Part shown: positions 1 through 11,133 of the stretch, piece after piece
How the letters are laid out: each line of letters begins with the position of its first letter
How positions within the stretch are numbered: the stretch's first letter is position 1
Source: Pachyseris speciosa
Lineage: Eukaryota; Cnidaria; Anthozoa; Scleractinia; Pachyseridae
Assembly (NCBI GenBank): GCA_016490735.1
Contig: JAEMWC010000021.1
Location: forward strand, 754,501 to 818,500
Length of the DNA: 64,000 bases
Reading direction: 5' to 3'
Notes under the pieces: model-generated
The model's input: the letters and a program-made list of their open reading frames with translations, nothing else
What the model was told of the DNA's origin: nothing
The model's database searches: none
Made by a program: the position numbers and the translations under genes

Positions 1-2296
1 ACCATTCCAGTCTGTTATGTAGCGATTAAAAAAAGAAAAGCTGAAGGCCATATATATATTTAGCCATGCCAAGCCTAGAATCGGAGCTGCACACTCTCAC
101 CGAGCAACTTCGCAAGAGTTTATTTGGACCAGTTTCATTTGTGTCCAAAACAATTGAGCAGCAGCAGGGAAAACGAAGAGTTTTCGATAGTAAACGTTTG
201 CAAAAAAGAAAAAAAAAAGACGGACATTCTTGAGTCTAACTACTTTGAGATGAAAGCGTAAAGGGATTCAAAGCGGATCAAAAAAAAAAACAAAACGAAA
301 CAAAAACACTGCAAGCGAACAAAGTACGATGCCGGCGAGTGTTTGCTCGAAGAAGGAGAAGGTGGAGAAATTAAACAAGACTAGCTAGTAATTAAAATAG
401 CTTGTAATGATAAAGCTAGGAAAATCGGTATTTATTTTGACGTAAATGCCCCTAGAAAAAAAAATAAAGGGTACAAACTCTTCGTTTACAGCGGTCAACA
501 GGAATTGACCGCGGTTCAGAAACAATATAACAACAAACATAAAACAAAGCACAATATGAATAATATTTCTTCGAAGATTCTTGGAGAAGGTGCAGAAATT
601 GGACAGGTAACAAAACTATCTTGTATTAAGCTAGAAAATTTCCTTAGCAGATTTGACATAAATGTCCGTAGAAAAGACAAAAAAGAGGTCCGTACCTGAT
701 CGTTTAGAGCAGTCAACAGGAATCACTGAGACAGCAATCACTCGGAATGCGACAGAGCTGAATAATAGAGCCATTTCCCACAAAATCTTTCCTTGGCTTA
801 CACAAGACACTTAAGTGCTTTGATGGTTTTACTGTTACTTCCCATGTCTTCCGAACTGAACCTTCTTCAATTAATGATTCTCAGTGGCAAAACATCATCC
901 AGATAACAAAGAAAGCGCTTGCCAAACCAAACGAGCATTTCTCTCGCAGACCCGTCTACTTTAAAATTTATCAAAACCAGCCAGCCAGTCAACCCATTTC
1001 GCTGTTTTTAACATCCAAACGCTGATTCTTACCGGTTCAAACAAACGACATGTTTAAAGACGGCGAAACTTAATTGTTGTTTACAGGCTGCTTTCGACGA
1101 AGATCTCTTAAAGACTTGACGAAGTGAAGCGCGCTGGGTTTTGACTGTTTTGGCAGCATTTTGACAACTTAATGTCAGATTTTGAGAAGTGCACATGCAC
1201 ATGCATTTGATCGGATTTTTACTCGAGCTCGAGTCTCCCCCTTTAATGCTTAATTTTACGAGGACTCATTGCGATTACGTGTTGATAAGATAAGGGCAAA
1301 AGTTTCTTAACGCTACTGTGAGGAACCAAGGTCGAAAAACAGTCAGCCAAGCCGAGTAAAAACACTCGTTCGCTTGCAAAGAAAACAACGTAACAAAACA
1401 AACAAACAATTCAACTACTTCTTTGCGTCCAAAACGAGTACAGATGATTATTATTTATATCCATTCGAGAGAAAAATACAAGTTTCATTCCTGAACAAAA
1501 GTAACAACGATTAAACCAAATGTTAAGCTTCTATTTATATAATTTACCTCACTGTCCTGTGTTGTAGAGGTTTCTACCACTTGAAAATGCGTAAGCTTCA
1601 GTAAAGTAAAAACAAGCTTCCGCAAAAATAGCAAACGGTTTGTCCAAAGAAAGAGCTTCTTCCACAGAGTTTGAGCTACTCATTCCTCCCATTAATACCG
1701 GTGAACTGTTAAGTGACTTTTCTTGGTGAGATGCAAGATGCCGCGGTGAAGTGAAAGCCCTTGAAGCGTTGAATTATACTGTTTTCAACCGCACAATCTT
1801 TGAAGCTTTTCCTGAGAAAAATCTTCCGTCCTTCCTTTCATCACTTGAAAATTCACCTTCCGGAGTATCTTTTGACAAGTTCTTGATCTTTATGCTTTTT
1901 ACGCGAAAGACAAACTTCGATCGAAGAAGATGAAGTTGTTTTGCTCAAAATAAAGAAACCAACTGAATGTGAAATTACCAGCCGCAGAAAGCGCGCGAAA
2001 AATTTTAACGGCCTCGATTTGGTTTGGGTGTCCCACACTTGGCTTGAGCCTGCGATCCAATCGAAAGCAAGTACCTGGTCAGCGGTCAACTTCAAAAAAC
2101 AGCTGACCTCGATGAGGTCTTAACTTGAGCCCGTGATATGGTCACGTTACACTGGTCAGCGGATACCTTGTTTTGACAGGTGTCAATTGGCTATAAGATG
2201 GATGTCCAGTATCAAAGATGTACGCTGTAAAGTAGCTGGTCAGCTGGGCCAGGTGGAGTATGGCCGCCATGTTGGATTATTATGATTATTATTAGG
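1..2296. repeat. Direct segmental duplication, copy A (5' end off window)
   Basis: This block recurs almost base for base at 3925-6611; by eye only scattered substitutions and a few small indels separate them. It starts at or before the window edge. Small open frames inside (for example 1751-1933) are identical in both copies but resemble no protein I recognise, so I do not call genes here. It ends in the TTATTATGATTATTATTAGG stretch and then runs into another copy of its own early motif, ATATATATTTAGCCA (2300-2314, compare 50-64). A related reverse-strand piece sits at 29385-29520, so the block is probably built from an older dispersed element. The site corresponding to the insertion in copy B is intact here, at about 2025-2033 (gggtgtccc). 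Confidence 0.9.
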
Positions 2297-3924
2297 ATAA
2301 TATATATATTTAGCCAAGCCTAAAAGTGGAGCTCCAAAAGCATTCTTTTTCTACTGGCATTTACATATAGTCTGCTTGTCATATCACCCATCTGACCTCA
2401 CTCAAGCTACAGACCCAATGCTGTAGAAAATAGTATGGAAAGGTGATCTGAGCCAGTGGCACAGTGGATTTGGACCCCACGTGGATTTGCACCCTCCAGT
2501 CCAGATCTGCTTGTGGATCAGATTTGGACCCCCTAGTCCAGAACTGCTAGCAGATATGAATCCCCTTTTACGAATTTGGACCCCCACCCCTCCTAAAAAC
2601 AAGCGTTCTATTGAGTAAGGTAATAAAAATTCCTTTCCAAACTGAGTTTGGAGATGTTAAAAAAGCAAAATAAAAATATTGAGGTAGGTTTTTTTTAAAA
2701 TAATCTTTAATACCTTGTGTAAAAAAGAACCTGCAAAGCTAGTTTTCATCTATAAATTTTTAAAACAAAACATTTCTTAACATCTTAGAGCAATACCTAA
2801 GGACAGGTCTGTTTCCCCGTTCAACTGTAGGCAACTTAGTTACATACTTAGCTACTTAGGTATGGTTTAGAGCCACTAGAAATTGGTGGAGAAGCCTGGT
2901 GATTGCTCCTTGGAATCAGTATCACATCAGATATATAGTGATTCAGATCACCACTTCATAATGAATGCAATTTCAATTATCCACAGCCTCCCATGAGACA
3001 GTCAGAAATCGGAAATTGTGTATCCTCTGGATATATGTATGTCTCACAAAAATTATGAAAGAAAGATACATGGAAATCAATAAAAATATTTAGATGCCAT
3101 GAATTAAGACCAAGATATTTATTTTGATCAATTACTTCTTGAACTTACTATCACACAAAAAAAATGCTTGCTAACATTAAGCTCATCACTCAATGCACCT
3201 ACAGTGTTTTCAAAAAGAAATCCAGCTGCTCTTCTGGCCAGTTAAGTGCAAGCCCAAACAACTTGATAATAATATATTGGGCATTTGGTTGATACCACTA
3301 TCAAGGTGATTCATCAAAGCAAAAGTGCTGGAAATCCGTTAGCCATCTTAACTTGATCTTAACATACTTCATCAAACATCAGAGATTCCATTAAACATTA
3401 ATGCCAGATGTCATCCAAACATCCCACAAGATTGGTGTGACCAGCTACTAATAAAATTAATTGAAAGACTGTATGCAGGAGGAGGAAGTCCAAAGGATGT
3501 GTACATTGATGAGAAAGAGCTTACTTTAAGTTTAATTTTAAGTTTTAAGTTTAATAATACTTTGTCATGTCAATACAACTAAGTTGATACAAAACAAAAA
3601 AGTGCATGACTGGAGAATAATTGGGAGAAACTAAATTCCCATACAAAGAATATTATCTAATATTACACATTCTGAAAACTAAGAGGTGAAATTTAAACGT
3701 GGCCCAAAGCTAACCTAATCAAATTAAATCAAATACTTGTCTCTTACAAGTCACCCCTGATTTGAGATTGAGACTAAAAATCATGAAGTAATCCATAGCA
3801 AACCTAATTAAATTACATACTTGTCACTCACAAGCTACATCTGATTTAAAATTGACACTAATAATGTAATAGATAGGACTTAAAACTGCTTAAAGAAGGT
3901 GCATGCATGATGTTCGATGGAACA
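2297..3924. other. Spacer between duplicated blocks, no gene seen
   Basis: AT-rich sequence with no convincing coding frame or splice structure. A short run of TTTAAGTTTAA-like repeats lies at about 3525-3560. Nothing else is recognised. Confidence 0.6.
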
Positions 3925-6598
3925 CCATTCCAGTCTGTTATGTAGCGATTAAAAAAAGAAAAGCTGAAGGCCATATATATATTTAGCCATGCCAAACCTA
4001 GAATCGGAGCTGCACACTCTCACCGAGCAACTTCGCAAGAGTTTATTTGGGCCAGTTTAATTTGTGTCCAAAACAATTGAGCAGCAGCAGGGAAAACGAA
4101 GAGTTTTCGATAGTAAACGTTTGCAAAAAAGAAAAAAAAAAGACGGACATTCTTGAGTCTAACTACTTTGAGATGAAAGCGTAAAGGGATTCAAAGCGGA
4201 TAAAAACAAAACAAAACAAAACAAAAACACTGCAAGCGAACAAAGTACGATGCCGACGAGTGTTTGCTCGAAGAAGGAGAAGGTGGAGAAATTAAACAAG
4301 ACTAGCTAGTAATTAAAATAGCTTGTAATGATAAAGCTAGGAAAATCGGTATTTATTTTGACATAAATGCCCCTAGAAAAAAAAATAAAGGGTACAAACT
4401 CTTCGTTTACAGCAGTCAACAGGAATTGACCGCGGTTCAGAAACAATATAACAACAAACATAAGACTTATTACAAGAAAACAAAGCACAATATGAATACT
4501 ATTTCTTCGAAGATTCTTGGAGAAGGTGCAGCAATTGGACAGGTAACAAAATTATCTTGTATTAAGCTAGGAAATTTCCTTAGCAGATTTGACATAAATG
4601 TCCGTAGAAAAGACAAAAAAGAGGTCGGTACCTGATCGTTTAGAGCAGTCAACAGGAATTACTGAGACAGCAATCACTCGGAATGCGACAGAGCTGAATA
4701 ATAGAGCCATTTCCCACAAAATCTTTCCTTGGCTTACACAAAACACTTAAGTGCTTTGATGGTTTTACTGTTACTTCCCATGTCTTCCGAAGAACCTTCT
4801 TCAATTAATGATTCTCAGTGGCAAAACATCATCCAGATAACGAAGAAAGCCCTTGCCAAACCAAACGAGCATTTCTCTCGCAGACCCGTCCACTTTAAAA
4901 TTTATCAAAACCAGCCAGCCAGTCAACCCATTTCGCTGTTTTTAACATCCAAACGCTGATTCTTACCGGTTCAAACAAACGACATGTTTAAAGATGGCGA
5001 AACTTAATTGTTGTTTACAGGCTGCTTTCGATGAAGATCTCTTAAAGACTTGACGAAGTGAAGCGCGCTGGGTTTTGACTGTTTTGGCAGCATTTTGACA
5101 ACTTAATGTCATTTTTTGAGAAGTGCACATGCACATGCATTTGATCGGATTTTTTATTTTAACTCGAGCTCGAGTCTCCCCCTTTAATGCTTAATTTTAC
5201 GAGGACTCATTGCGATTACGTGTTGATAAGATAAGGGCAAAGGTTTCTTAACGCTACTGTGAGGAACCAAGGTCGAAAAACAGTCAGCCAAGCCGAGTAA
5301 AAACACTCGTTCGCTTGCAAAGAAAACAACGTAACAAAACAAACAAACAATTCAACTACTTCTTTGCGTCCAAAACGAGTACAGATGATTGTTATTTATA
5401 TCCATTCGAGAGAAAAATACAAGTTTCATTCCTGAACAAAAGTAACAACGATTAAACCAAAGGTTAAGCTTCTATTTATTTAATTTACCTCACTGTCCTG
5501 TGTTGTAGAAGTTTCTACCACTTGAAAATGCGTAAGCTTCAGTAAAGTAAAAACAAGCTTCCGCAAAAATAGCAAACGGTTTGTCCAAAGAAAGAGCTTC
5601 TTCCACAGAGTTTGAGCTACTCATTCCTCCCATTAATACCGGTGAACTGTTAAGTGACTTTTCTTGGTGAGATGCAAGATGCCGCGGTGAAGTGAAAGCC
5701 CTTGAAGCGTTGAATTATACTGTTTTCAACCGCACAATCTTTGAAGCTTTTCCTGAGAAAAATCTTCCGTCCTTCCTTTCATCACTTGAAAATTCACCTT
5801 CCGGAGTATCTTTTGACAAGTTCTTGATCTTTATGCTTTTTACGCGAAAGACAAACTTCGATCGAAGAAGATGAAGTTGTTTTGCTCAAAATAAAGAAAC
5901 CAACTGAATGTGAAATTACCAGCCGCAGAAAGCGCGCGAAAAATTTTAACGGGCTCGATTTGGTTTGGGTGTCCCTTAACCGCGGTCAAACGTAAAAAAG
6001 TAAGAAAAGTTCTTTAAAGATAAGGTTTTTACATTGAGAGCTCAAACCTGATAAGTTTTCCATCAGTCGGTGAGTTTACCCAATCATTTTATGGATTACT
6101 AAAAAAAGTTTTAGGTAAAATATCCAGAAGTCACGCATTGAAACAGAAAACAAAAACACAGAGCGCCGACCAGTCTCCACATTCTTCGCTTTAAAAAGAC
6201 TTGAAACTTTTTTAGTAAGCCATCAAATGATTTAGTAAACTCACATAATAAAGGAAAATTTATCAGCTTTGAGCTCTCAACGTAAAAACCTTATCTTTAA
6301 AGGACTTTTCTTACTTTTTTACGTTTGACCGCGGTTAAGGGTGTCCCACACTTGGCTTGAGCCTGCGATCCAATCGAAAGCAAGTACCTGGTCAGCGGTC
6401 AACTTCAAAAAAACAGCTGACCTCGATGAGGTCTTAACTTGAGCCCGCGATATGGTCACGTTACACTGGTCAGCAGATACCTTGTTTTGACAGGTGTCAA
6501 TTGGCTATAAGATGGATGTCCAGTATCAAAGATGTACGCTGTAGAGTAGCTGGTCAGCTGGGCCAGGTGGAGTATGGCCGCCATGTTGGATTATTATG

Positions 6599-6611
<13 letters not shown>
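3925..6611. repeat. Direct segmental duplication, copy B
   Basis: Second copy of the 1-2296 block, in the same orientation. It is longer because a 363-bp foldback element is inserted at 5976-6338. Small differences include about 15 extra bases near 4463 and a 3-4 base change near 4790. The high identity suggests recent duplication or gene conversion; an assembly artefact from two haplotypes placed in tandem is an alternative, made less likely by the unrelated 1.6-kb spacer. Confidence 0.9.
5976..6338. mobile_element. Foldback/MULE-like MITE with 9-bp target duplication
   Basis: The ends are long inverted repeats of roughly 140 bp, starting TTAACCGCGGTCAAACG on both sides. The flanks are gggtgtccc at 5967-5975 and again at 6339-6347, while copy A of the block has a single gggtgtccc. 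That proves insertion after the duplication. Because gggtgtccc is itself nearly palindromic, the target duplication could be read as 9, 7, 5 or 3 bp; 9 bp is the longest consistent reading and would suit a Mutator-like element. No coding capacity. Confidence 0.85.
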
Positions 6612-6629
<18 letters not shown>

Positions 6630-6633
6630 GACT

Positions 6634-6679
<46 letters not shown>

Positions 6680-6715
6680 GCTTACGCGCCCACGAGCAAT
6701 ACCGCTAGCCATTTT

Positions 6716-6747
<32 letters not shown>

Positions 6748-6785
6748 AGGTATGGTGCTCCGCTATTATTAATTATTGGGCGACT

Positions 6786-6819
<34 letters not shown>

Positions 6820-6855
6820 GCGTACGCGCCCACGAGCAATACCGCTAGCCATTTT

Positions 6856-6887
<32 letters not shown>

Positions 6888-6925
6888 AGGTATGGTGCTC
6901 CGCTATTATTAATTATTGGGCGACT

Positions 6926-6959
<34 letters not shown>

Positions 6960-6995
6960 GCGTACGCGCCCACGAGCAATACCGCTAGCCATTTT

Positions 6996-7027
<32 letters not shown>

Positions 7028-7043
7028 AGGTATGGTGCTCCGC
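6612..7043. repeat. Three-copy tandem repeat (140-152 bp) with CGT triplet runs
   Basis: Units begin TATTATTAATTATTGGGCG at 6612, 6764 and 6904. Each contains an uninterrupted CGT/GTC triplet run, longer in the first unit, followed by a conserved section ending at TGGTGCTCCGC. Units 2 and 3 look identical by eye. A perfect hairpin, GACGGCCC-TTC-GGGCCGTC, follows at 7046-7064. Confidence 0.9.
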
Positions 7044-7074
7044 TTGACGGCCCTTCGGGCCGTCGGAGCTCCGC

Positions 7075-7147
7075 TATTAATGAAAATATAAATTTTACTT
7101 TCATCGAATGAATATTTTAGTCATCTGGATGGTGTCAAGTTCGGGCG
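7075..7147. repeat. Dispersed repeat, inverted match to 15485-15555
   Basis: The segment is the reverse complement of 15485-15555 with few differences (shared core AAATATAAATTTTACTTTCAT). The matching ends might mark the outer limits of a composite element spanning about 7.1-15.6 kb, or simply be two copies of one repeat end. Confidence 0.7.
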
Positions 7148-7785
7148 CTTTGTTACCTCTGCCAGATCGCTTTTTCGAGGCCCTAGACCGGGCTACGGAA
7201 AGAGCTCAATTTGGATCTAATTGAAATATGATTCAAGCGACAAAGTTTCTTATCACATTCAAGGGGTTTAAACACGCATTTTGAGTGGTCGCGCCCTTGA
7301 ATTGATTGCGACTAGAATATTTTACAGATTTTTAAATATTTACAAAATCACACCCGGTACCTAATTTCAAACAACAAAAACCATTCCACATTAAAAGGCA
7401 ATCTCAAAGCTTTCAAAATATGTTTTTGAAACTTTGGGCAACATATGAAATGAATTTTTGGGAACGCGAAATTCACGGAGCACTTAGTGAAATTTAACCC
7501 TTCTGACTTGACAGTTTTGAGGTTCGGCGCGACACAAATCAATACTCAAACAAATATTTCAGCCAAAATAAGCGTAATTTAGGCAATCTCAAGTCTTACA
7601 GTTATCTATACATGCTTCATAGACATTGAATACAAAATTTACAACAATTTTCAGCCGAAAAGAACTCATATCCCAGCTTTTAGGTACTAAACTTGCCTCG
7701 CCAAATGAATGTGAACATGCACTGGGTCAAGTTCTTATAACTCAAAGCCAGTAGTTCAAAATCTACACCAAATATCTATCCCGTG

Positions 7786-7855
7786 TAGCATATAATCAGG
7801 TGCACGATATGTTTGTTTGTACCTTTTGTCCTTTTTCGTCCTCATTTCCGCAAAT
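7786..7855 (-). repeat. Inverted repeat partner of 10745-10806
   Basis: Reading -, a short start-like context with lysine codons is followed by AAGGACAAAAGGTACAAACA and then TCGTGCACCTGATTATA. The same series occurs on + at 10745-10806. Both could be read as a mini-exon (M-x-T-x-K-D-K) with a GTACAA donor, or as the inverted ends of a 3-kb element. I favour the repeat reading because no downstream exon is seen on either side. Confidence 0.65.
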
Positions 7856-7914
7856 ACTACCAGCGAAAATCGACGTGTCACTAGTCTTGTGTAGGTGCTG
7901 TTGCGTGATTCGAG

Positions 7915-7990
7915 ATTGTGTTGCATAACCTAACAACCGGATAGCTGAACGGAGATCGAACCCAGGACCCGGGAAGCAGGCACTTCGTCT
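7915..7990 (-). repeat. Degraded tRNA-derived SINE head
   Basis: On - there is a GGTTCGATCTCC box-B-like motif (about 7943-7955) preceded by a possible box A (TGTAGACGAAGTGCC, 7973-7987). The sequence does not fold as a complete tRNA, so it is called a SINE remnant. Confidence 0.4.
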
Positions 7991-8099
7991 ACATGAGCTT
8001 GTTAGGCAAAAATAAATTCTAGATTGAAAAAAAAAAAAAAAATTGCAAATCACAATAGAACACTGATAACCTGAACTCGTCAAACTTCCCCTGCTCACT

Positions 8100-9052
8100 T
8101 GTCTGATGCCTTTTTTCTTGCAGTACAGTAGTCTTTATAGATCGTTTTCACCGTCACGCAAAAAACCCGGCGTACAAGAATAAATTCTGAAACCGTTCCA
8201 TGAAAGAAGCCAAGAAAATGAGATGCGACAAAAAACTAGCAAATGAGCAATTCCACAAGCCTCAGATCTGTGTGGCACACCGTTTCTGAGTTATCTGCCG
8301 AAACTTTTAATTTTCACGCAACTTTAAAGAGCTTGTAATTGTATGCAGACGCCATATACACTGAAGTAAGTACATGTACAAGTAAGGTACCCCAAATCAA
8401 CCAATACAGTGTACATTAACTTATGCCATAAATGGGGTTTTCTTTTTGTTTCTGAGCTACTATACATATACATATTCGAATTCTTGAAATGTTTTAACTG
8501 CTGAAAATCATAAGGGAAAACTATTTTTCAGCCATACAGCTGACCTATCTTGGTCACGCACTATGAAAATTTCCGTTCTTTAAAAAATAAAGACGTTAAG
8601 GAACTGGAAATTTGAGAAAATAATTATTTGTAAGTTATCTTCAACCCTGATGTAAATAAAAACTCAGAAAACCTTGCTATTTTGAATTTAGAATTTGATG
8701 ACGTCACGGTAGGAAAGTAAACCATGCCCTGACTCGTACTCGCACTAATTCGAACTGTAACTTTTGCCGACAGCGCCATCCGATACCAGAATCCTGGTGG
8801 TGATTCGGGCAAATCGACATTTCAAAGCTCGAGTCATGAAATTAAAATATACCTGGAGTAAAAATGAAAATAAACATAATGGGAACTGCAATTTAGGTAT
8901 ATCAGGAGCGCATGGGTATATTCATTGCCCGACTGAGGAAATATTGCAAGAATCGCTTAGGGACAAGGGTAACACTTATCTTCTTTCCGGTGCAGTCGAT
9001 GTCCGCCTTAAAAGACACGAGAATCAATGGCAAAATACATTCCAAAGGGAGA

Positions 9053-9083
<31 letters not shown>

Positions 9084-10740
9084 TTTTTTTTTCATCATAG
9101 AGGGGAGCAGATGCTTATTGCTTTGATAGGTGATCGTTCATAGCACGAATTTTTCCAGCAAAGGAAGTAAAGGTAAAATTTATGGGCAAAATGTTATATC
9201 ACACGATATCTTTTCAGTCCCAAGTTTATTCACAATGCTCAAGACATGCTCAAGGATCCAGCCTTGTTTTATTTCCAGCTCCTTTGGGAATGAGTGCAAA
9301 GTGTGCTGGTTCCCTCAGCATGTTATTAAATCTATTTTTATTCGCAGGCTACCTTGTCTTACCGGGGACTACCGTAGAAGTGCGAAGTCCCTTATTCTTA
9401 AACAGCAAAACAATCTTCATGAACAGCTCTCAGAATACAGAATATCAGCTCCTTGACCCTAAAAGTTGACTTTTTTTTCAGAACTAAGTTCCGGTTGTAT
9501 GTTGTGTAGAACTTGGGTATGGAACGGAAGAAAGCATAAAACCGGGTCGGGTAAAAGATTTTTCTTCAATCCTACAGCGTATATCTTTATCTCAGTATGC
9601 TGTGGGGGCTGGCCATTAATTATTTCAGAGGAAGAGTGCAAAAAATACAATAAAACTGAATTTCTCAGGGAATGTGCATGGATATTCCTTATCTTGGCCA
9701 ATCAGCAAGCACTTAATAATTCCTGATTGCTCTTTCACTTACAAAAAACACCAAAAAGATCAGACCGAGAGCAAGGAAATTGCATGTAGAGAGTTATGCA
9801 TTAGCTCTAGCTTGCAAAAAAGCGTTATACGCTTTTGACACCCGTTTATTAATAAATCAAGTTATGAGGCAATAGGTAAACCTATTTATTTTTACCTGCC
9901 TTGCAACTCCGGTGCACGCGTGCACAACACCAAAGTACAGCTTATTAAACACGAGAGTAAAAAGAAGGTGTGTCTCAACCTTACAAACCCTCGCTAAAAT
10001 CAGCTCTGCTCCGTCTTCAAACCACAGTTAGCAATACTGACTTGTAGGGTGTCTGTGAAGCGGAGCTCAATTGACCGATTGCAGTCTCTGATACGCACGT
10101 ACTCAATGTGCCCGGGTATTTGTTACTTGAAGCGCACTTTCCCCCAAATAACGCTCCATATTCACATGCTGTATCGTTCACATTAGCCATCAGATGTGTT
10201 CTAGCTGGCAATGAAGCTTTCTTATTTTCAGTGGTAGAGAAAACTATATACCACGAAACTACGCTACCAAAATGGATGCCGCAAGCACAAGATTAGACTG
10301 TATTGGGACGTTGTTATTTGTGCACATGCTTTATATAATGAGGTGTTGAAAAGTATTGCACAACGTATTAGGTTATCTCCTCATCTGATAGACAATCAGG
10401 ACAAATAAAAAAGTGCTTAACTAAAACAAACAAACAAAAAGAACAAATTATTTACATTGCACAAGTGGATTGTTTGCCACGTTCGAGGACCAGGAATCTG
10501 TAATCATGGTACAACGGCAACGTATGAAAATTTGAGCTTCAGCTCATTTCATTGGCGCAACTATAACATGTAGATCAGTGATCGCATGTTTTTCACAACC
10601 CGGAAATAAAACTGAAGTAGCCGGATCTCCTTGCATTTCAAGTTACGGACAGCACTATCTCGACTCACGCAACAGCTGTTTCACGAGACGCGCGACACGT
10701 CGAGCGTGTGTGCGGGGATGTCGGTGTAGTTTTTGGATCT
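8100..10740. other. Intergenic sequence, no gene supported
   Basis: Several short open frames overlap on both strands, but none has recognisable domains, splice structure or codon pattern. A TTG-triplet run followed by poly(T) lies at 9053-9091. Confidence 0.5.
9053..9091. repeat. (TTG)n and poly(T) microsatellite
   Basis: About nine TTG units run into ten or more T residues. This creates spurious poly-Cys or poly-Val frames. Confidence 0.95.
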
Positions 10741-10865
10741 TTTTGCAGAAATGAAGACTAACAAGGACAAAAGGTACAAACAAACATATCGTGCACCTGA
10801 TTATATACTAAGCAGAATTACGGTGGCTTATAAGGGCCATCGAAAGCATCTCTCTTTTTTCGCTC

Positions 10866-11077
10866 GTCGACACTTAATAACTGTCGATCGACACTTATAA
10901 CTGTCGATCGACACTTATAACTGTCGATCGACATTTATAACTGTCGATCGACACTTATAACTGTCGATCGACACTTATAACTGTCGATCGACACTTATAA
11001 CTGTCGATCGACACTTATAACTGTCGATCGACACTTATAACTGTCGATCGACACTTATAACTGTCGATCGACACTTA
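10866..11077. repeat. 20-bp iteron array upstream of the integrase-like gene
   Basis: Nine near-perfect copies of CTGTCGATCGACACTTATAA (one with an acATtt variant) plus degenerate copies at both ends. Each unit carries the palindrome GTCGATCGAC. The unit is about two helical turns, so any bound protein would be phased on one face of DNA. The array ends 57 bp before the presumed initiation codon at 11134, which suggests a promoter or transposase-binding role (inference). Confidence 0.95.
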
Positions 11078-11133
11078 GCTAGACTGGGCACCAGGCTTTG
11101 CGTAACAAACACGTACTACTCCAGTTATTCAAG

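Noticed and set aside
1751..1933. Identical 60-codon open frames in both block copies (also 5692-5874)
   Set aside because: Identity follows from the recent duplication; no domain, start context or splice partner supports coding.
8764..9126. 120-codon frame ending in poly-Cys
   Set aside because: The Cys run comes from (TTG)n; the rest has no recognisable motif.
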